This document shows, one piece after another, positions 1-7,943 of a stretch of DNA of 24,896 bases. Each line of letters begins with the position of its first letter. Within the stretch, counting starts at the first letter, position 1. The stretch lies in assembly GCA_049582065.1 (NCBI GenBank), contig JBAUTF010000345.1, forward strand, positions 1 to 24,896, given 5' to 3'. The notes under the pieces were generated by a model. It was not told where the DNA came from. It did not search any database and saw only the letters and a list, made by a program, of their open reading frames with translations. This DNA is from DATKSS01 sp049582065 (lineage in GTDB: Bacteria; Chloroflexota; Dormibacteria; Dormibacterales; Dormibacteraceae). The position numbers and the translations under genes are program-made.

Positions 1-128
1 CGCCGATCGACCTGGCAAGGCTCTTGACCGTCCGCCAGACGCTCGGAACCCGGCCGTAGGCGCGCCGGCTTGGCTGGAAGCCCTAATGACTACTGCGGCC
101 TAGTGCCAGATGTGGGCGGGAATCTGAG
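1..128. other. Window edge, nothing assignable
   Basis: This stretch lies downstream of the E2 gene. Two short plus-strand frames run in from the edge (ending in TAG at 101-103 and at 57-59), but neither gives a recognisable protein C-terminus. No hairpin followed by a T-run and no tRNA-like structure is visible. Confidence 0.3.
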
Positions 129-1229
129 CTAGCCGGCCTTTTCCGGACTCTCCAGCAGCTCGGCCAGCGCCTGGACAAACTCGGCAGCACGGGCGCCGTC
201 GATCTTGCGATGGTCGCAGCTGAGGCTCATCTGCATCGTGGGCCTCACGACGGCGACGCCGGCGCGGGCGACCACCCGGTCGGTGATCCGCCCCACGGCC
301 AGGATCCCGACCTGACCCTCGGTGAGGATCGCGGTGAAGAGGTCGACCCCGTACATCCCGAGGTTGCTGAGGGTGAAGGTCCCACCCGAGATGTCGGCAG
401 AGCGCACGTGGCCGGACCGGACACGGTCGAGGAGCTCTTTGCGCCTGGTCGCCAGCTCGACCACCGACATGCGGTCGGCGCCGTGGATGACCGGCACGAT
501 CAACCCGTCGGGCAGCGCCACTGCCAGCCCGATGTTGACCTCGGCCTGCGAGCCGTTCATGCGTGGGTGGTCACGCAGGGCGGCGGCCACGGCCTTCACG
601 AGCAGGTCGGTATAGGTGACCTCCTCCGGATTGCGGTTGCGCTCCTGGACCAGGGCCGACGCGTCGACCTCGCGCATGGTGAAGAAATGCGGCGCCTCCT
701 TCCAGCTGCGCGTGACGTTCTGGGCCATCGCGCGCCACAGGGCCGGCTCGGCCGCGGCCGCACCAGCGCCGTCCTGCAGCACGTCCTCCTCCAGGATCGC
801 GCCGCCCGGGCCGGTCCCCTTCACCTTCGACAGGTCGACTCCGCGCTCGGCCGCCAGGCGCCGCGCCTTGGGTGAGGCGGCGGCGCGCCCGGACGATGCG
901 ACCGACACATTGGAGACGGGCGCGGCTGCTGTATGACCCGGTCGGGCGGCTTCGGCGGCGCGGGGGCGCGCTGTCTCGGCCCCGGGCTTGGCGACCCCGG
1001 CCGATTCGCCTGGCGCCAGGATCATTGCGATCGCCTGGCCGACCGCTACGTCGTCACCCTCGGCGGCGGTGACGGAGGAGAGCGTGCCGCTCGCGGGCGA
1101 CTCGATCTCGACCGACGCCTTGTCGGTCTCGATTTCCATCAGCGGCTCGCCCTTGGCGACCTGCTCACCCTCCCGCTTCAGCCAGCGGACCAGCTTGCCG
1201 GTCTCCTGGGCCATGCCGAGAGCAGGCAT
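129..1229 (-). CDS. Dihydrolipoamide acyltransferase (E2) of a 2-oxoacid/acetoin dehydrogenase complex
   Basis: E2 core subunit: its lipoyl arm takes the acyl group from E1 and transfers it to CoA in the cytoplasm. The 366 residues hold a lipoyl domain (about 1-75, lipoyl lysine K37 in ETDKASVEIES), an Ala/Pro linker, an E3-binding domain (about 115-152, SPKARRLAAERGVDLSKVKG) and a catalytic domain ending in DHRKIDGA, with H340 and D344 as the usual catalytic pair. It is short because there is one lipoyl domain. The ATG at 1229 has GAGGT four bases upstream. However, family homology continues upstream in frame as (I)ATEVV before MPALGM, where the expected start methionine is an ATC codon. It is the last gene of the minus-strand operon, 7 bp after the M24 gene. 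No E3 gene is present. Specificity (pyruvate, acetoin or branched-chain) cannot be told from this subunit. Confidence 0.93.
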   Translation of the reverse strand: MPALGMAQETGKLVRWLKREGEQVAKGEPLMEIETDKASVEIESPASGTLSSVTAAEGDDVAVGQAIAMILAPGESAGVAKPGAETARPRAAEAARPGHTAAAPVSNVSVASSGRAAASPKARRLAAERGVDLSKVKGTGPGGAILEEDVLQDGAGAAAAEPALWRAMAQNVTRSWKEAPHFFTMREVDASALVQERNRNPEEVTYTDLLVKAVAAALRDHPRMNGSQAEVNIGLAVALPDGLIVPVIHGADRMSVVELATRRKELLDRVRSGHVRSADISGGTFTLSNLGMYGVDLFTAILTEGQVGILAVGRITDRVVARAGVAVVRPTMQMSLSCDHRKIDGARAAEFVQALAELLESPEKAG

Positions 1230-1236
1230 GACGACC

Positions 1237-2592
1237 TCAGTCGCGATCGGCTTTCACCCGCGCGCCTTCGCGGCGCGCCGCCTCGACGACCGGGCCGTGC
1301 CCGTCGCGGTTGAGGTTCGACTGCGCCTCGCGCGTCGTCGGCAGCGACCCGCCGGCGGTGTAGTAGCGCTGGCCAGCGACCAGAAGCTCCTCGGCGGGGA
1401 ACCGCGTGATGATCTCGGCGCCGTCCCTGGTGACGACCATCTGCTCTTCGATCCGGGCCGCGGACCAGCCGTCGGTGGCCGGCCAGAACGTCTCCAGCGC
1501 GAAGACCATGTTCTCCTGGATCACCTCCGGGTGCTCGAGCGAGACCAGGCGCGAGAACACCGGCTTCTCCCAGATCGAGAGGCCTACGCCATGTCCGAGC
1601 TGCAGCGCGAACGCCTGCTCCTCATCGGCGAAGCCGAACTCCTGCGCTTTGGGGAAGACGTTCGTGACCTCCGCGGTCGTTGCGCCGGGCTTGACGAGCG
1701 CGATGGCCTGGTCGAGGTAATCGCGGCAGCGCTTGTAAGCGTCGACCATCGCCAGGGACGCACTCCCGATCGCGAACGTCCTGTAGTAGCAGGTGCGGTA
1801 GCCGTTGAACGAGTGCAGGACGTCGAAATACGCGGGGTCGCCTGGCCGCAGCGCCCGGTCGGAGAAGTTGTGAGGATGCGGGCTGCAGCGCTCGCCTGAG
1901 ATCGCGTTGACGCCTTCCACGAACTCCGAGCCCTGCTTGTACAGGTTGTTGGCGACAAGCGCCACGCAGTCGTTCTCGCGAAAGCCCGGTCGCATCGCGC
2001 CGTACAGCTCGTCGTACGCAGCATCGACCATGGCGCACGACTGATTGAGCAGGGTGATCTCGTCCTGCGTCTTGATCATCCGCGCGCGCTGCATGACCTG
2101 CTGGCCGTCGACCACCTTGATGCCGGCGTCCTGCAGCGCAAACAGGACCGGCGGCTCGACGATGTCAACGCCGACCGGCTCGCCGAGCAGACCTCGCTCC
2201 TCCAGCTCGACTTTGATCTTGCGCGCGACGTCCTGCGGCCGGCCCGCCTCGGGGGCGATCGAGCCGCGGAACGTCGACAACCCGGCGCGCGACCGCTCTC
2301 CGAGCCACGGGCAGTAGAGCTGGTGATGCCGGGCCGCGGAGCCGAAGTCCCAAAGGATCGGCTGGTCGCCTCGCGGCAGCAGCGCGAAACGGATCAGCTT
2401 GTCGAAAGCCCACGTCCCGATCTGCGTCGCCGTGAGGTACCGGATGTTGTTCATGTCGAAGCACAGCACTGCGCCGAGGTCCGAGCGGCCAAGCTCAGCT
2501 GTGGCACGCTCGAGTCGCTCGGTGCGGAGCCGCTCGAAGTTGACGCGCTCCTCCCAGTCGACGGCCATCCGCCCGTGTGTCTTGAGTCCCAT
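1237..2592 (-). CDS. M24-fold (Xaa-Pro aminopeptidase/creatinase-like) protein with one altered metal ligand
   Basis: Pita-bread-fold protein of 451 residues: an N-terminal creatinase-like domain (about 1-165, with MNNIRYLTATQIGTWAFDK) and a C-terminal M24 domain. The ATG at 2592 is chosen because AAGGGG lies at good spacing and it follows the E1-beta stop by 2 bp; an in-frame ATG at 2613 would overlap E1-beta. The five M24 metal ligands map to D257 (YFDVLH), C268 in place of the second Asp (GYRTCYYRTF against the usual GYxSDxTRTF), H334 (LGHGVGL), E367 (ALETFW) and E382 (RIEEQ). Four of five are kept, so the dimetal site is probably altered. Relatives with non-peptidase chemistry exist (creatinase, DddP, DoeA), and the N-terminal domain loosely recalls that group. 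Its position between E1-beta and E2 suggests a role in the same catabolic pathway. Substrate unknown. Confidence 0.88.
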   Translation of the reverse strand: MGLKTHGRMAVDWEERVNFERLRTERLERATAELGRSDLGAVLCFDMNNIRYLTATQIGTWAFDKLIRFALLPRGDQPILWDFGSAARHHQLYCPWLGERSRAGLSTFRGSIAPEAGRPQDVARKIKVELEERGLLGEPVGVDIVEPPVLFALQDAGIKVVDGQQVMQRARMIKTQDEITLLNQSCAMVDAAYDELYGAMRPGFRENDCVALVANNLYKQGSEFVEGVNAISGERCSPHPHNFSDRALRPGDPAYFDVLHSFNGYRTCYYRTFAIGSASLAMVDAYKRCRDYLDQAIALVKPGATTAEVTNVFPKAQEFGFADEEQAFALQLGHGVGLSIWEKPVFSRLVSLEHPEVIQENMVFALETFWPATDGWSAARIEEQMVVTRDGAEIITRFPAEELLVAGQRYYTAGGSLPTTREAQSNLNRDGHGPVVEAARREGARVKADRD

Positions 2593-2594
2593 GG

Positions 2595-3599
2595 TCAATT
2601 CCCCTTTCGGCACAATTCGCGCGCGACGTCGGCCACCTTGTCCGCGGTGGGAACGGTGAGGTCTTCGAGCGCGGGTGAGAACGGGATCGGCACGTCCATC
2701 GCGCCCATCCGCCGCACAGGCGCATCGAGGTTGTAAAACGCTCCCTCCGTGATCACCGATGCGATTTCCGCAGTCACTCCATAGCTCTGGTAGCCCTCGT
2801 CGATCACGATGGCGCGGCCCGTCTTGATCGCCGAATCGACCAGGGTCCTCGCGTCGAGCGGGACGGTGGTCCGCGGGTCGATCACCTCCGCGGAGATGCC
2901 TTCTTTCGCCAGCATCTCGGCCGCGGCCAGGGCCACGAACACCATGCTGCTGGTCGCCACCAGCGTGATGTCGTCGCCCGGTCGCTTCACGTCGGCCTGG
3001 CCGAAGGGAATCGTGTAGTCGCCCGCGGGCACGTTCCCTTTGACCGTGTACATCACCTTGTCTTCGAAGATCACGACCGGATTGTCGTCACGGATCGCCG
3101 TTTTCATCAGTCCCTTGGCGTCATACGGAGTGGAAGGAAGCGCGACCTTCAGGCCTGGGATGTGACTGACGATCGCGTGCAGGCTCTGGCTGTGCTGAGC
3201 GCCCGACCTGCGCATCGCGCCCAGGGTCGTTCTGATTACGATCGGCGCCTTCAGCTTTCCGCCCGACATGTAGTGCACCTTGGCCGCCTGGTTCGCGATC
3301 TGGTCCAGGGCCAGGAAGAGGAAGTCGCCGAACATGATGTCGACGATCGGACGCATGCCGGTCATGGCGGCGCCGAGGCCGATGCCGGTGAACCCGGGCT
3401 CGGAGATCGGGGTGTCCATGATCCGCTCCGGGCCGAACTCCTCGAGCAGGCCTTTGAGCACCTTGAACGGCGTACCGGCCTCCGCCACGTCCTCGCCCAT
3501 CAGGAACACTGTCGGGTCGCGGCGCATCTCCTCCGCGATCGCCTCGCGCACCGCCTCCGCCATTGTCAGCTGCCGGCCGGCCACCGCCTGCTCAGGCAT
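2595..3599 (-). CDS. 2-oxoacid/acetoin dehydrogenase E1 component, beta subunit
   Basis: Beta subunit of the thiamine-diphosphate-dependent E1 heterotetramer that decarboxylates the 2-oxo substrate (or cleaves acetoin) and loads the lipoyl arm of E2. Its 334 residues have the usual family length: an N-terminal pyrimidine-binding domain (LTMAEAVREAIAEEM, FLMGEDVAEAGTPFKVLKG, TPISEPGFTGIGLGAA) and a C-terminal transketolase domain (EVIDPRTTVPLDARTLV, IDEGYQSYGVTAEIA). The start ATG overlaps the E1-alpha stop by 8 bp, so translation is probably coupled. It ends 2 bp before the M24 start. The AcoB/PdhB type is clear; the substrate is not. Confidence 0.95.
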   Translation of the reverse strand: MPEQAVAGRQLTMAEAVREAIAEEMRRDPTVFLMGEDVAEAGTPFKVLKGLLEEFGPERIMDTPISEPGFTGIGLGAAMTGMRPIVDIMFGDFLFLALDQIANQAAKVHYMSGGKLKAPIVIRTTLGAMRRSGAQHSQSLHAIVSHIPGLKVALPSTPYDAKGLMKTAIRDDNPVVIFEDKVMYTVKGNVPAGDYTIPFGQADVKRPGDDITLVATSSMVFVALAAAEMLAKEGISAEVIDPRTTVPLDARTLVDSAIKTGRAIVIDEGYQSYGVTAEIASVITEGAFYNLDAPVRRMGAMDVPIPFSPALEDLTVPTADKVADVARELCRKGN

Positions 3600-4560
3600 A
3601 GACGTCCATGGTCACCTCTTGAGGCTGCGGATAAGGCGCTTCGAGCGCGAACTTCACGCCCTCGGCGATCTGGGTGCGGACCTCCTCCTCGACGCGGTCG
3701 AACGCCGCCGTATCGAACACGCCCTCGGCCACGAGCGCCTCACCGAGCACCTTGAGCGGGTCACGTTCCTCCGCCCACTTCAGCTCCTCTTCCTTCGAGC
3801 GGTAGTAGGCGCGGTCGATGTCTCCGACGTGATGTCCTTTCTGGCGGTACGTGCGAAACACGAGAAACGACGGGCCCGCGCCGGCCCGGGCGCGCTGGAC
3901 CGCTTCGGCGGCCGCCGCGTGCACGCCCCGGACGTCCTGGCCGTCGGATTCGTGCGTCGGGATGCCGAACGCGGCCGCCCGCTGCACGATGTCTCCCGCC
4001 GTCGTTTCGAGGTAGTGCGTGTATTCGTTGTACAGGTTGTTCTCACAGATGTAGATGACAGGAAGTTTCCACAGTGCGGCCATGTTCATGCATTCGTACA
4101 TCAGGCCTTGCCCAAGCGCCCCCTCGCCGAAAAAGCACACCGCCACCTGGTCGGTACCGCGCTTTTTCGCGGACAGCGCAGCGCCCGTCGCGATGCCGAC
4201 GCTGCCGGCGACGATGGCGTTCGCGCCGAGGTTGCCCTTCTCCTGATCGGCGATGTGCATCGAGCCGCCCTTGCCTCTGCAGTAGCCGGCCTCCTTCCCG
4301 AGCAGCTCGGCGAACATGCGGTCAACGCCGGCTCCCTTGGCGAGGCAGTGGCCGTGACCGCGATGGGTGCTGGTGATGTAGTCGTCGTCGCGGAGCGCGG
4401 CGCACACGCCGACCGCCACGGCCTCCTCGCCGATGTAGAGGTGCGCGAGGCCAGGCATCTTGGCCGACGTGTACAGGTCGTTGACCTGCTCTTCGAAGAG
4501 GCGGATTCGCAGCATGCTCGCATACATGTCGAGCCAGACCTGGCCGTTGGGCGCGGTCAT
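3592..4560 (-). CDS. 2-oxoacid/acetoin dehydrogenase E1 component, alpha subunit
   Basis: Alpha subunit of E1, which binds thiamine diphosphate and Mg. In its 322 residues the ThDP motif is GEGALGQG (from residue 145) to ENN (173-175), a Glu variant of the usual GDG...NN. Other family signatures are THRGHGHCLAKG (65-76), GKGGSMHI (96-103) and the late HHVGD loop. The tone (MPGLAHLYIGEEAVAVGVC, GKGGSMHIAD) is closest to acetoin-dehydrogenase AcoA-like proteins, though PdhA cannot be excluded. The ATG overlaps the stop of the upstream dehydrogenase as ATGA (4557-4560), and its end overlaps E1-beta. It is part of the minus-strand operon led by the dehydrogenase. Confidence 0.95.
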   Translation of the reverse strand: MTAPNGQVWLDMYASMLRIRLFEEQVNDLYTSAKMPGLAHLYIGEEAVAVGVCAALRDDDYITSTHRGHGHCLAKGAGVDRMFAELLGKEAGYCRGKGGSMHIADQEKGNLGANAIVAGSVGIATGAALSAKKRGTDQVAVCFFGEGALGQGLMYECMNMAALWKLPVIYICENNLYNEYTHYLETTAGDIVQRAAAFGIPTHESDGQDVRGVHAAAAEAVQRARAGAGPSFLVFRTYRQKGHHVGDIDRAYYRSKEEELKWAEERDPLKVLGEALVAEGVFDTAAFDRVEEEVRTQIAEGVKFALEAPYPQPQEVTMDVYA

Positions 4561-5495
4561 GATGCGGGCGACAGGCCGTCCGGCACGTGGCGGGGATCCG
4601 GCTCGAGTTTCAGGTTCGCCGAGCGCGCTTCGATCTCGAGCAGCGCGGCGAAGTCCTGGTCGGCCAGGCCGTATCCGACCAGGTTCATCACGAGCTGGTG
4701 GACCAGCGCCGACACGGGCATCGGGACGTTCATCTTCCGAGCGGCGTCAAGGCCCAGCTCGAAATCCTTGCGCAGCAAATGCCCGGTGAAAGTCGGCGTG
4801 AAATCCAGGTTGACGAACGCCGGGGTCTTGTACCTGCTGAAGGTCGAGCCCATGACGCTGCCGTTGAGAAACTCGAGGTAGTCGGCGCGCGCAATGCCGC
4901 CGCGCTCTGCCAGCACCGTCGTCTCAGCCATGATCTGGGTCACGACACCCAGCACGAGGTTGTGGCAGATCTTGACCAGCCTCGCGCTCTCTCCTTCGCC
5001 GACGTACACGACGCTCGCGCCGAGCATGCGCAGATACGGAAGGGCGAGGTCATAAGCGTCACGCCGCCCCGAAACGGCCATCGTCAGCTTGCCCGCCCTG
5101 GCGACCTTGGCGTTGCCGCTGACAGGAGCCGCGAGCAACCATGCCCCGAGCCGGTCGGCGTGAGTCCGGACCTGCTGCGAGACGTCCATCGAGACGGTCG
5201 AGGTGTCGACCACCACGCGCGGGACGGGGCCGCCATTTGACAGCAGCCCTTCGGGGCCTGTCATCACGGACACGAAGTCCGGCGAGTCGGCGACGGACAC
5301 CACGACGATCTCGCGGTCGGCGAGCTCGGCGGGCCGGTCGACGATTCGGGCGCCGGCGGCCACCAGCGGCTCCGCCTTGGCCCGCGTGCGGTTGTAGACG
5401 GTGACGTCGCAACCGCCGTCGAGCAGCCGCTTGGCCAGCGCATAACCCATCCTGCCGGTGCCGATCCAGCCCAGCTTGTGATCAGCCACGCTCAT
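4557..5495 (-). CDS. NAD(P)-dependent beta-hydroxyacid dehydrogenase (3-hydroxyisobutyrate dehydrogenase family)
   Basis: Oxidoreductase of 312 residues converting a beta-hydroxyacid to its semialdehyde or the reverse. It has the Rossmann motif GWIGTGRMGYALAKRLL at the N-terminus, the substrate loop around APVSGNAKVARAGKLTMAVSG, and catalytic Lys175 in ARLVKICHNLV, followed by the all-helical C-terminal domain. PVSG is kept, but the usual following GG is NA. Candidates are 3-hydroxyisobutyrate, tartronate-semialdehyde and related enzymes; substrate not determined. AAGAGG lies 9 bp before the ATG. It is the first gene of the operon with E1-alpha, E1-beta, M24 and E2, and a perfect CAAACGTTTG palindrome (5522-5531) sits 27 bp upstream, so LacI-type control is likely. 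Confidence 0.92.
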   Translation of the reverse strand: MSVADHKLGWIGTGRMGYALAKRLLDGGCDVTVYNRTRAKAEPLVAAGARIVDRPAELADREIVVVSVADSPDFVSVMTGPEGLLSNGGPVPRVVVDTSTVSMDVSQQVRTHADRLGAWLLAAPVSGNAKVARAGKLTMAVSGRRDAYDLALPYLRMLGASVVYVGEGESARLVKICHNLVLGVVTQIMAETTVLAERGGIARADYLEFLNGSVMGSTFSRYKTPAFVNLDFTPTFTGHLLRKDFELGLDAARKMNVPMPVSALVHQLVMNLVGYGLADQDFAALLEIEARSANLKLEPDPRHVPDGLSPAS

Positions 5496-5521
5496 GCGTT
5501 CGAACCTCTTCCAACTGCGCG

Positions 5522-5531
5522 CAAACGTTTG
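5522..5531. promoter_or_regulatory. Candidate LacI-family operator before the dehydrogenase operon
   Basis: CAAACGTTTG is a perfect 10-bp palindrome with the central CG typical of LacI/GalR-family operators. It lies in the 46-bp gap between lacI and the dehydrogenase gene. Together with its flanks, 11 of 12 bases (GCAAACGTTTGT) match the second site at 6646-6657. A weak -10-like TATGAA lies just upstream on the minus strand, so the site would sit near a transcription start. Confidence 0.6.
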
Positions 5532-5541
5532 TCTTCATAGC

Positions 5542-6597
5542 CTACTCGCTCCCCGCGCGACCGGACGCATGCACCGTCTCGGCCTCGTCCACGCCACCCG
5601 CCGTCGAACCGCGCACCACCAGCTGCGGGGTGAAGACGACACGCCGCGGAAGGACCTGGCTTCCGTCGATCTGCTCCAGCAGCATGCGCGCGGCAGCGCT
5701 GCCGAACTCCTGGATCGGGACGCGGACAGTGGTCAGGCCCGGGATCAGGCGGCTCGCAAGCGGGATGTCGTTGTAGCCGACGATGGCCAGATCCTGCGGA
5801 ACTCGCAGCCCGACCTTGCGAGCGTGGCCCAGGGCCCCGACCGCCGCCATGTCGGTGACGGCGAAGATGGCGGTCGGCGGCTCGGGCAGGGCCAGCAGGC
5901 GCGCGGCCGCCCTGGCCCCTCCTTCCTCCGTGAAGCCGGCCTCGGCCGTCAGCGCTGGGTCGACGCCCAGCCCGGCCTCGGCCAGGGCGGCCTGGTAACC
6001 GCGCCGTCTCAGGACGCCGGTGCTCACCGTCGGCTGGCCCGAAAGGTGGCCGATTCGAGTATGGCCGAGCTCGATCAGGTGCCTGGTGGCGAGCTGGGCG
6101 CCGGCGACGTCGTCGGAGCCGACGAACGGGTCCATCCCCTCCTCGCTGTAGCGGTTCACGAGGACATAAGGGGTGCGCTGGTGGCGGAGCGAGCGCACGG
6201 CCGGGTCCTTCAGGAAGCTGCTCGCCAGGATGACGCCGTCGACCCGACGCGCCGCCAGGGACTGCAGGTGGGCACGCTGACGGTCGGGGCTGCCGTCGGT
6301 GTTGCAGAGCAGGACCTGGTAGCCGCGCGGCGCGGCCGAGTCCTCGATGCCGCGGAAAAGCGCGCCGAAGAACGGGTTGGTGATGTCGGGGATGACCACC
6401 GCGAGGACCAATGTCTGGCGGAGCTTCAGGCCGCGGGCGACACCGTTGGGTTGGTACTCGGTCTCGCGGAGCAGGGCCTCGATGCGGGCGCGGGTGGCGG
6501 CTGCGATGCGCAGGCTCGGGTCGTGGTTGACCACCCGCGACACCGTCGACGGGTGGACTTTCGCCATCGCCGCCAGCTCTTTGAGGGTCACCGGCAT
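5542..6597 (-). CDS. LacI/GalR-family transcriptional regulator
   Basis: Ligand-responsive DNA-binding repressor of 351 residues. The N-terminal LacI HTH (about 3-55) reads VTLKELAAMAKVHPSTVSRVV, with the hinge helix near YQPNGVARGLK. A periplasmic-binding-like sensor domain follows (LAVVIPDITNPFFGALFRGIED, VGYNDIPLASRLIPGLTTVR). The ATG at 6597 is preferred over the longer frame from 6642 because GGGAG lies 10 bases upstream and the protein then begins directly at the HTH. It is divergent from the transporter operon and directly upstream of the dehydrogenase operon. Matching palindromes at both places suggest it controls both and itself. The sensor domain looks sugar-type, but the effector is unknown and the transporter is of the amino-acid type. 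Confidence 0.95.
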   Translation of the reverse strand: MPVTLKELAAMAKVHPSTVSRVVNHDPSLRIAAATRARIEALLRETEYQPNGVARGLKLRQTLVLAVVIPDITNPFFGALFRGIEDSAAPRGYQVLLCNTDGSPDRQRAHLQSLAARRVDGVILASSFLKDPAVRSLRHQRTPYVLVNRYSEEGMDPFVGSDDVAGAQLATRHLIELGHTRIGHLSGQPTVSTGVLRRRGYQAALAEAGLGVDPALTAEAGFTEEGGARAAARLLALPEPPTAIFAVTDMAAVGALGHARKVGLRVPQDLAIVGYNDIPLASRLIPGLTTVRVPIQEFGSAAARMLLEQIDGSQVLPRRVVFTPQLVVRGSTAGGVDEAETVHASGRAGSE

Positions 6598-6613
6598 GCC
6601 GCAAATCTCCCGA

Positions 6614-6642
6614 TTGACATTCGAATCGACCATGCCTAACAT
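6614..6642 (+). promoter_or_regulatory. Promoter of the Liv-type transporter operon
   Basis: A consensus -35 TTGACA (6614-6619) is followed after exactly 17 bp by TAACAT (6637-6642), placing the start of transcription near 6649. That is inside the operator-like site 6647-6656. The first gene begins at 6717, giving a leader of about 68 nt. Confidence 0.6.
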
Positions 6643-6666
6643 AGGGCAATCGTTTGTTCATGGCAA
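6638..6666 (-). promoter_or_regulatory. Promoter of lacI, face to face with the transporter promoter
   Basis: Read on the minus strand: TTGCCA (6666-6661), a 17-bp spacer, then TATGTT (6643-6638). The spacer contains the operator-like site 6647-6656, so bound repressor would cover the gap between -35 and -10. The -10 overlaps the -10 of the divergent promoter. Confidence 0.5.
6647..6656. promoter_or_regulatory. Second candidate LacI-family operator, between the divergent promoters
   Basis: CAATCGTTTG differs by one base from the perfect palindrome at 5522-5531, and the flanking G and T are shared. It overlaps the predicted +1 of the transporter operon and the spacer of the lacI promoter, a position suited to repressing both. 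Confidence 0.55.
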
Positions 6667-6716
6667 CCTTGAGTGCCACCGCGTGCGAGCAGCACCGACT
6701 TTCAAAGGGAGCGAGG

Positions 6717-7934
6717 ATGCGAAAGCCAATCACGGCAGCTCTGGCAGGTCTGGGCCTGGCTTTGGTGGCTTGCGGAGGCAGCGGAGGCTCGGCCACGCCG
6801 TCACCGGCGGGCCCTATCACGATCGGCGTTTCGGTCTCTCTTTCAGGCGACTTCTCGGGTGACGGCAAGGCCCTGGAGCAGGGCTACGACCTGTGGGCCC
6901 ACGACATCAACCAGAAGGGCGGCCTGCTCGGGCACCAGGTCACGATGAAGTACGTCGACGACGCCAGCAGCACGCAGCAGGTCGTCACGAACTACCAGAA
7001 CCTGATCACCGTCGACAAGGTTGCGCTCGTGTTCGGCCCCTTCTCGAGCCTGCTCACCATCCCCGCATCCACCGTCGTCGCGCGCTACGGCTATGCGTTT
7101 CCGGAGCCGGCAGGTGGCGGCCCAAGCGTCTTCAACCGCGGCCTGACCAACCTCTTTTTCGTCCAGCCCGCGGCGGTCGAGGACAACCTCGTGAGCTACA
7201 CGCAGTTTCTGCTGGGCCTCCCCGCGGGCCAGCGGCCCGCAACGGTCGCGTACGCGACGCAGGACGACCCCTTCACCCAGCCGCAGGTCGACAAGGCCAA
7301 GAGCCTGCTCGAGGCGGCCGGCATGAAGACCGCTTACTACAAGGTGTACCCGGCTGAGACCACGGACTTCACGCCGATCGCGCTGCAGGTGGCGAGCTCC
7401 AATGCCGACGCGGTCATCCTGGGCACGCAGCTGCCGGACGCGCTCGCGTTCGTCCAGACCTTCATCCAGCAGCACTACAACCCCAAGAGCATCATCGAGA
7501 CGACCGGCCCCGACCAGGGCCAGACCTTCTCCGGCCCACTCGGCAAAAACACAGAGGGGATCATGGTGCCGGCGGGCTGGACCGCCAACACCACGGCTTA
7601 CGGCAACAGCACGTTCATCAACGAGTTCATTGCGAAGTACGGCGGCACCGCCGCCGACATCAGCGGTGACTCGGCGGAGGCTTACAGCGTCGGCCAGGTG
7701 GTCGACCAGGCCGCGACCAAGGCCGGCAGCATCGACAACGCCAAGCTGATCGCCGCGATGCACTCCGGCACGTACCAGACGATCCAGGGCCCGATGTCGT
7801 TCGATTCGACAGGCAAGCCTCAGGGCGGCGTCGGCGTCTACATCGAGCAGTGGCAGAGTGGGCAGGCGATCTTCGTGTACCCGCCCAGCGTCGCCGCCGT
7901 CAAGCCCGAGTACCCGAAGAACAACTGGCAGTAG
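6717..7934 (+). CDS. Branched-chain-amino-acid-type ABC transporter substrate-binding lipoprotein
   Basis: Extracytoplasmic receptor of a Liv-type importer, 405 residues. The signal peptide ends in lipobox LVAC, giving lipidated Cys19, followed by a Gly/Ser linker. The mature part is a Peripla_BP_6-type bilobal protein (ITIGVSVSLSGDFSGDGKALEQGYDLWAHDINQKGG at its start, split by family custom into two lobes). The ATG at 6717 is chosen over upstream in-frame starts because AAAGGGAG lies 5 bp before it and the lipoprotein signal then begins at residue 1. It is the first gene of the plus-strand operon. The Liv family also imports amides, urea, aromatic acids and other compounds, so the name does not fix the substrate. 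Confidence 0.94.
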   Translation: MRKPITAALAGLGLALVACGGSGGSATPSPAGPITIGVSVSLSGDFSGDGKALEQGYDLWAHDINQKGGLLGHQVTMKYVDDASSTQQVVTNYQNLITVDKVALVFGPFSSLLTIPASTVVARYGYAFPEPAGGGPSVFNRGLTNLFFVQPAAVEDNLVSYTQFLLGLPAGQRPATVAYATQDDPFTQPQVDKAKSLLEAAGMKTAYYKVYPAETTDFTPIALQVASSNADAVILGTQLPDALAFVQTFIQQHYNPKSIIETTGPDQGQTFSGPLGKNTEGIMVPAGWTANTTAYGNSTFINEFIAKYGGTAADISGDSAEAYSVGQVVDQAATKAGSIDNAKLIAAMHSGTYQTIQGPMSFDSTGKPQGGVGVYIEQWQSGQAIFVYPPSVAAVKPEYPKNNWQ

Positions 7935-7943
7935 CGTGAGCGC

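Noticed and set aside
2..103. C-terminus of an upstream plus-strand gene
   Set aside because: Open in two frames for a short distance but with no recognisable motif; too short to support.
3280..4881. 533-codon plus-strand open frame opposite the E1 genes
   Set aside because: Antisense to E1-alpha and E1-beta with unmistakable homology; the long frame follows from codon bias in high-GC DNA.
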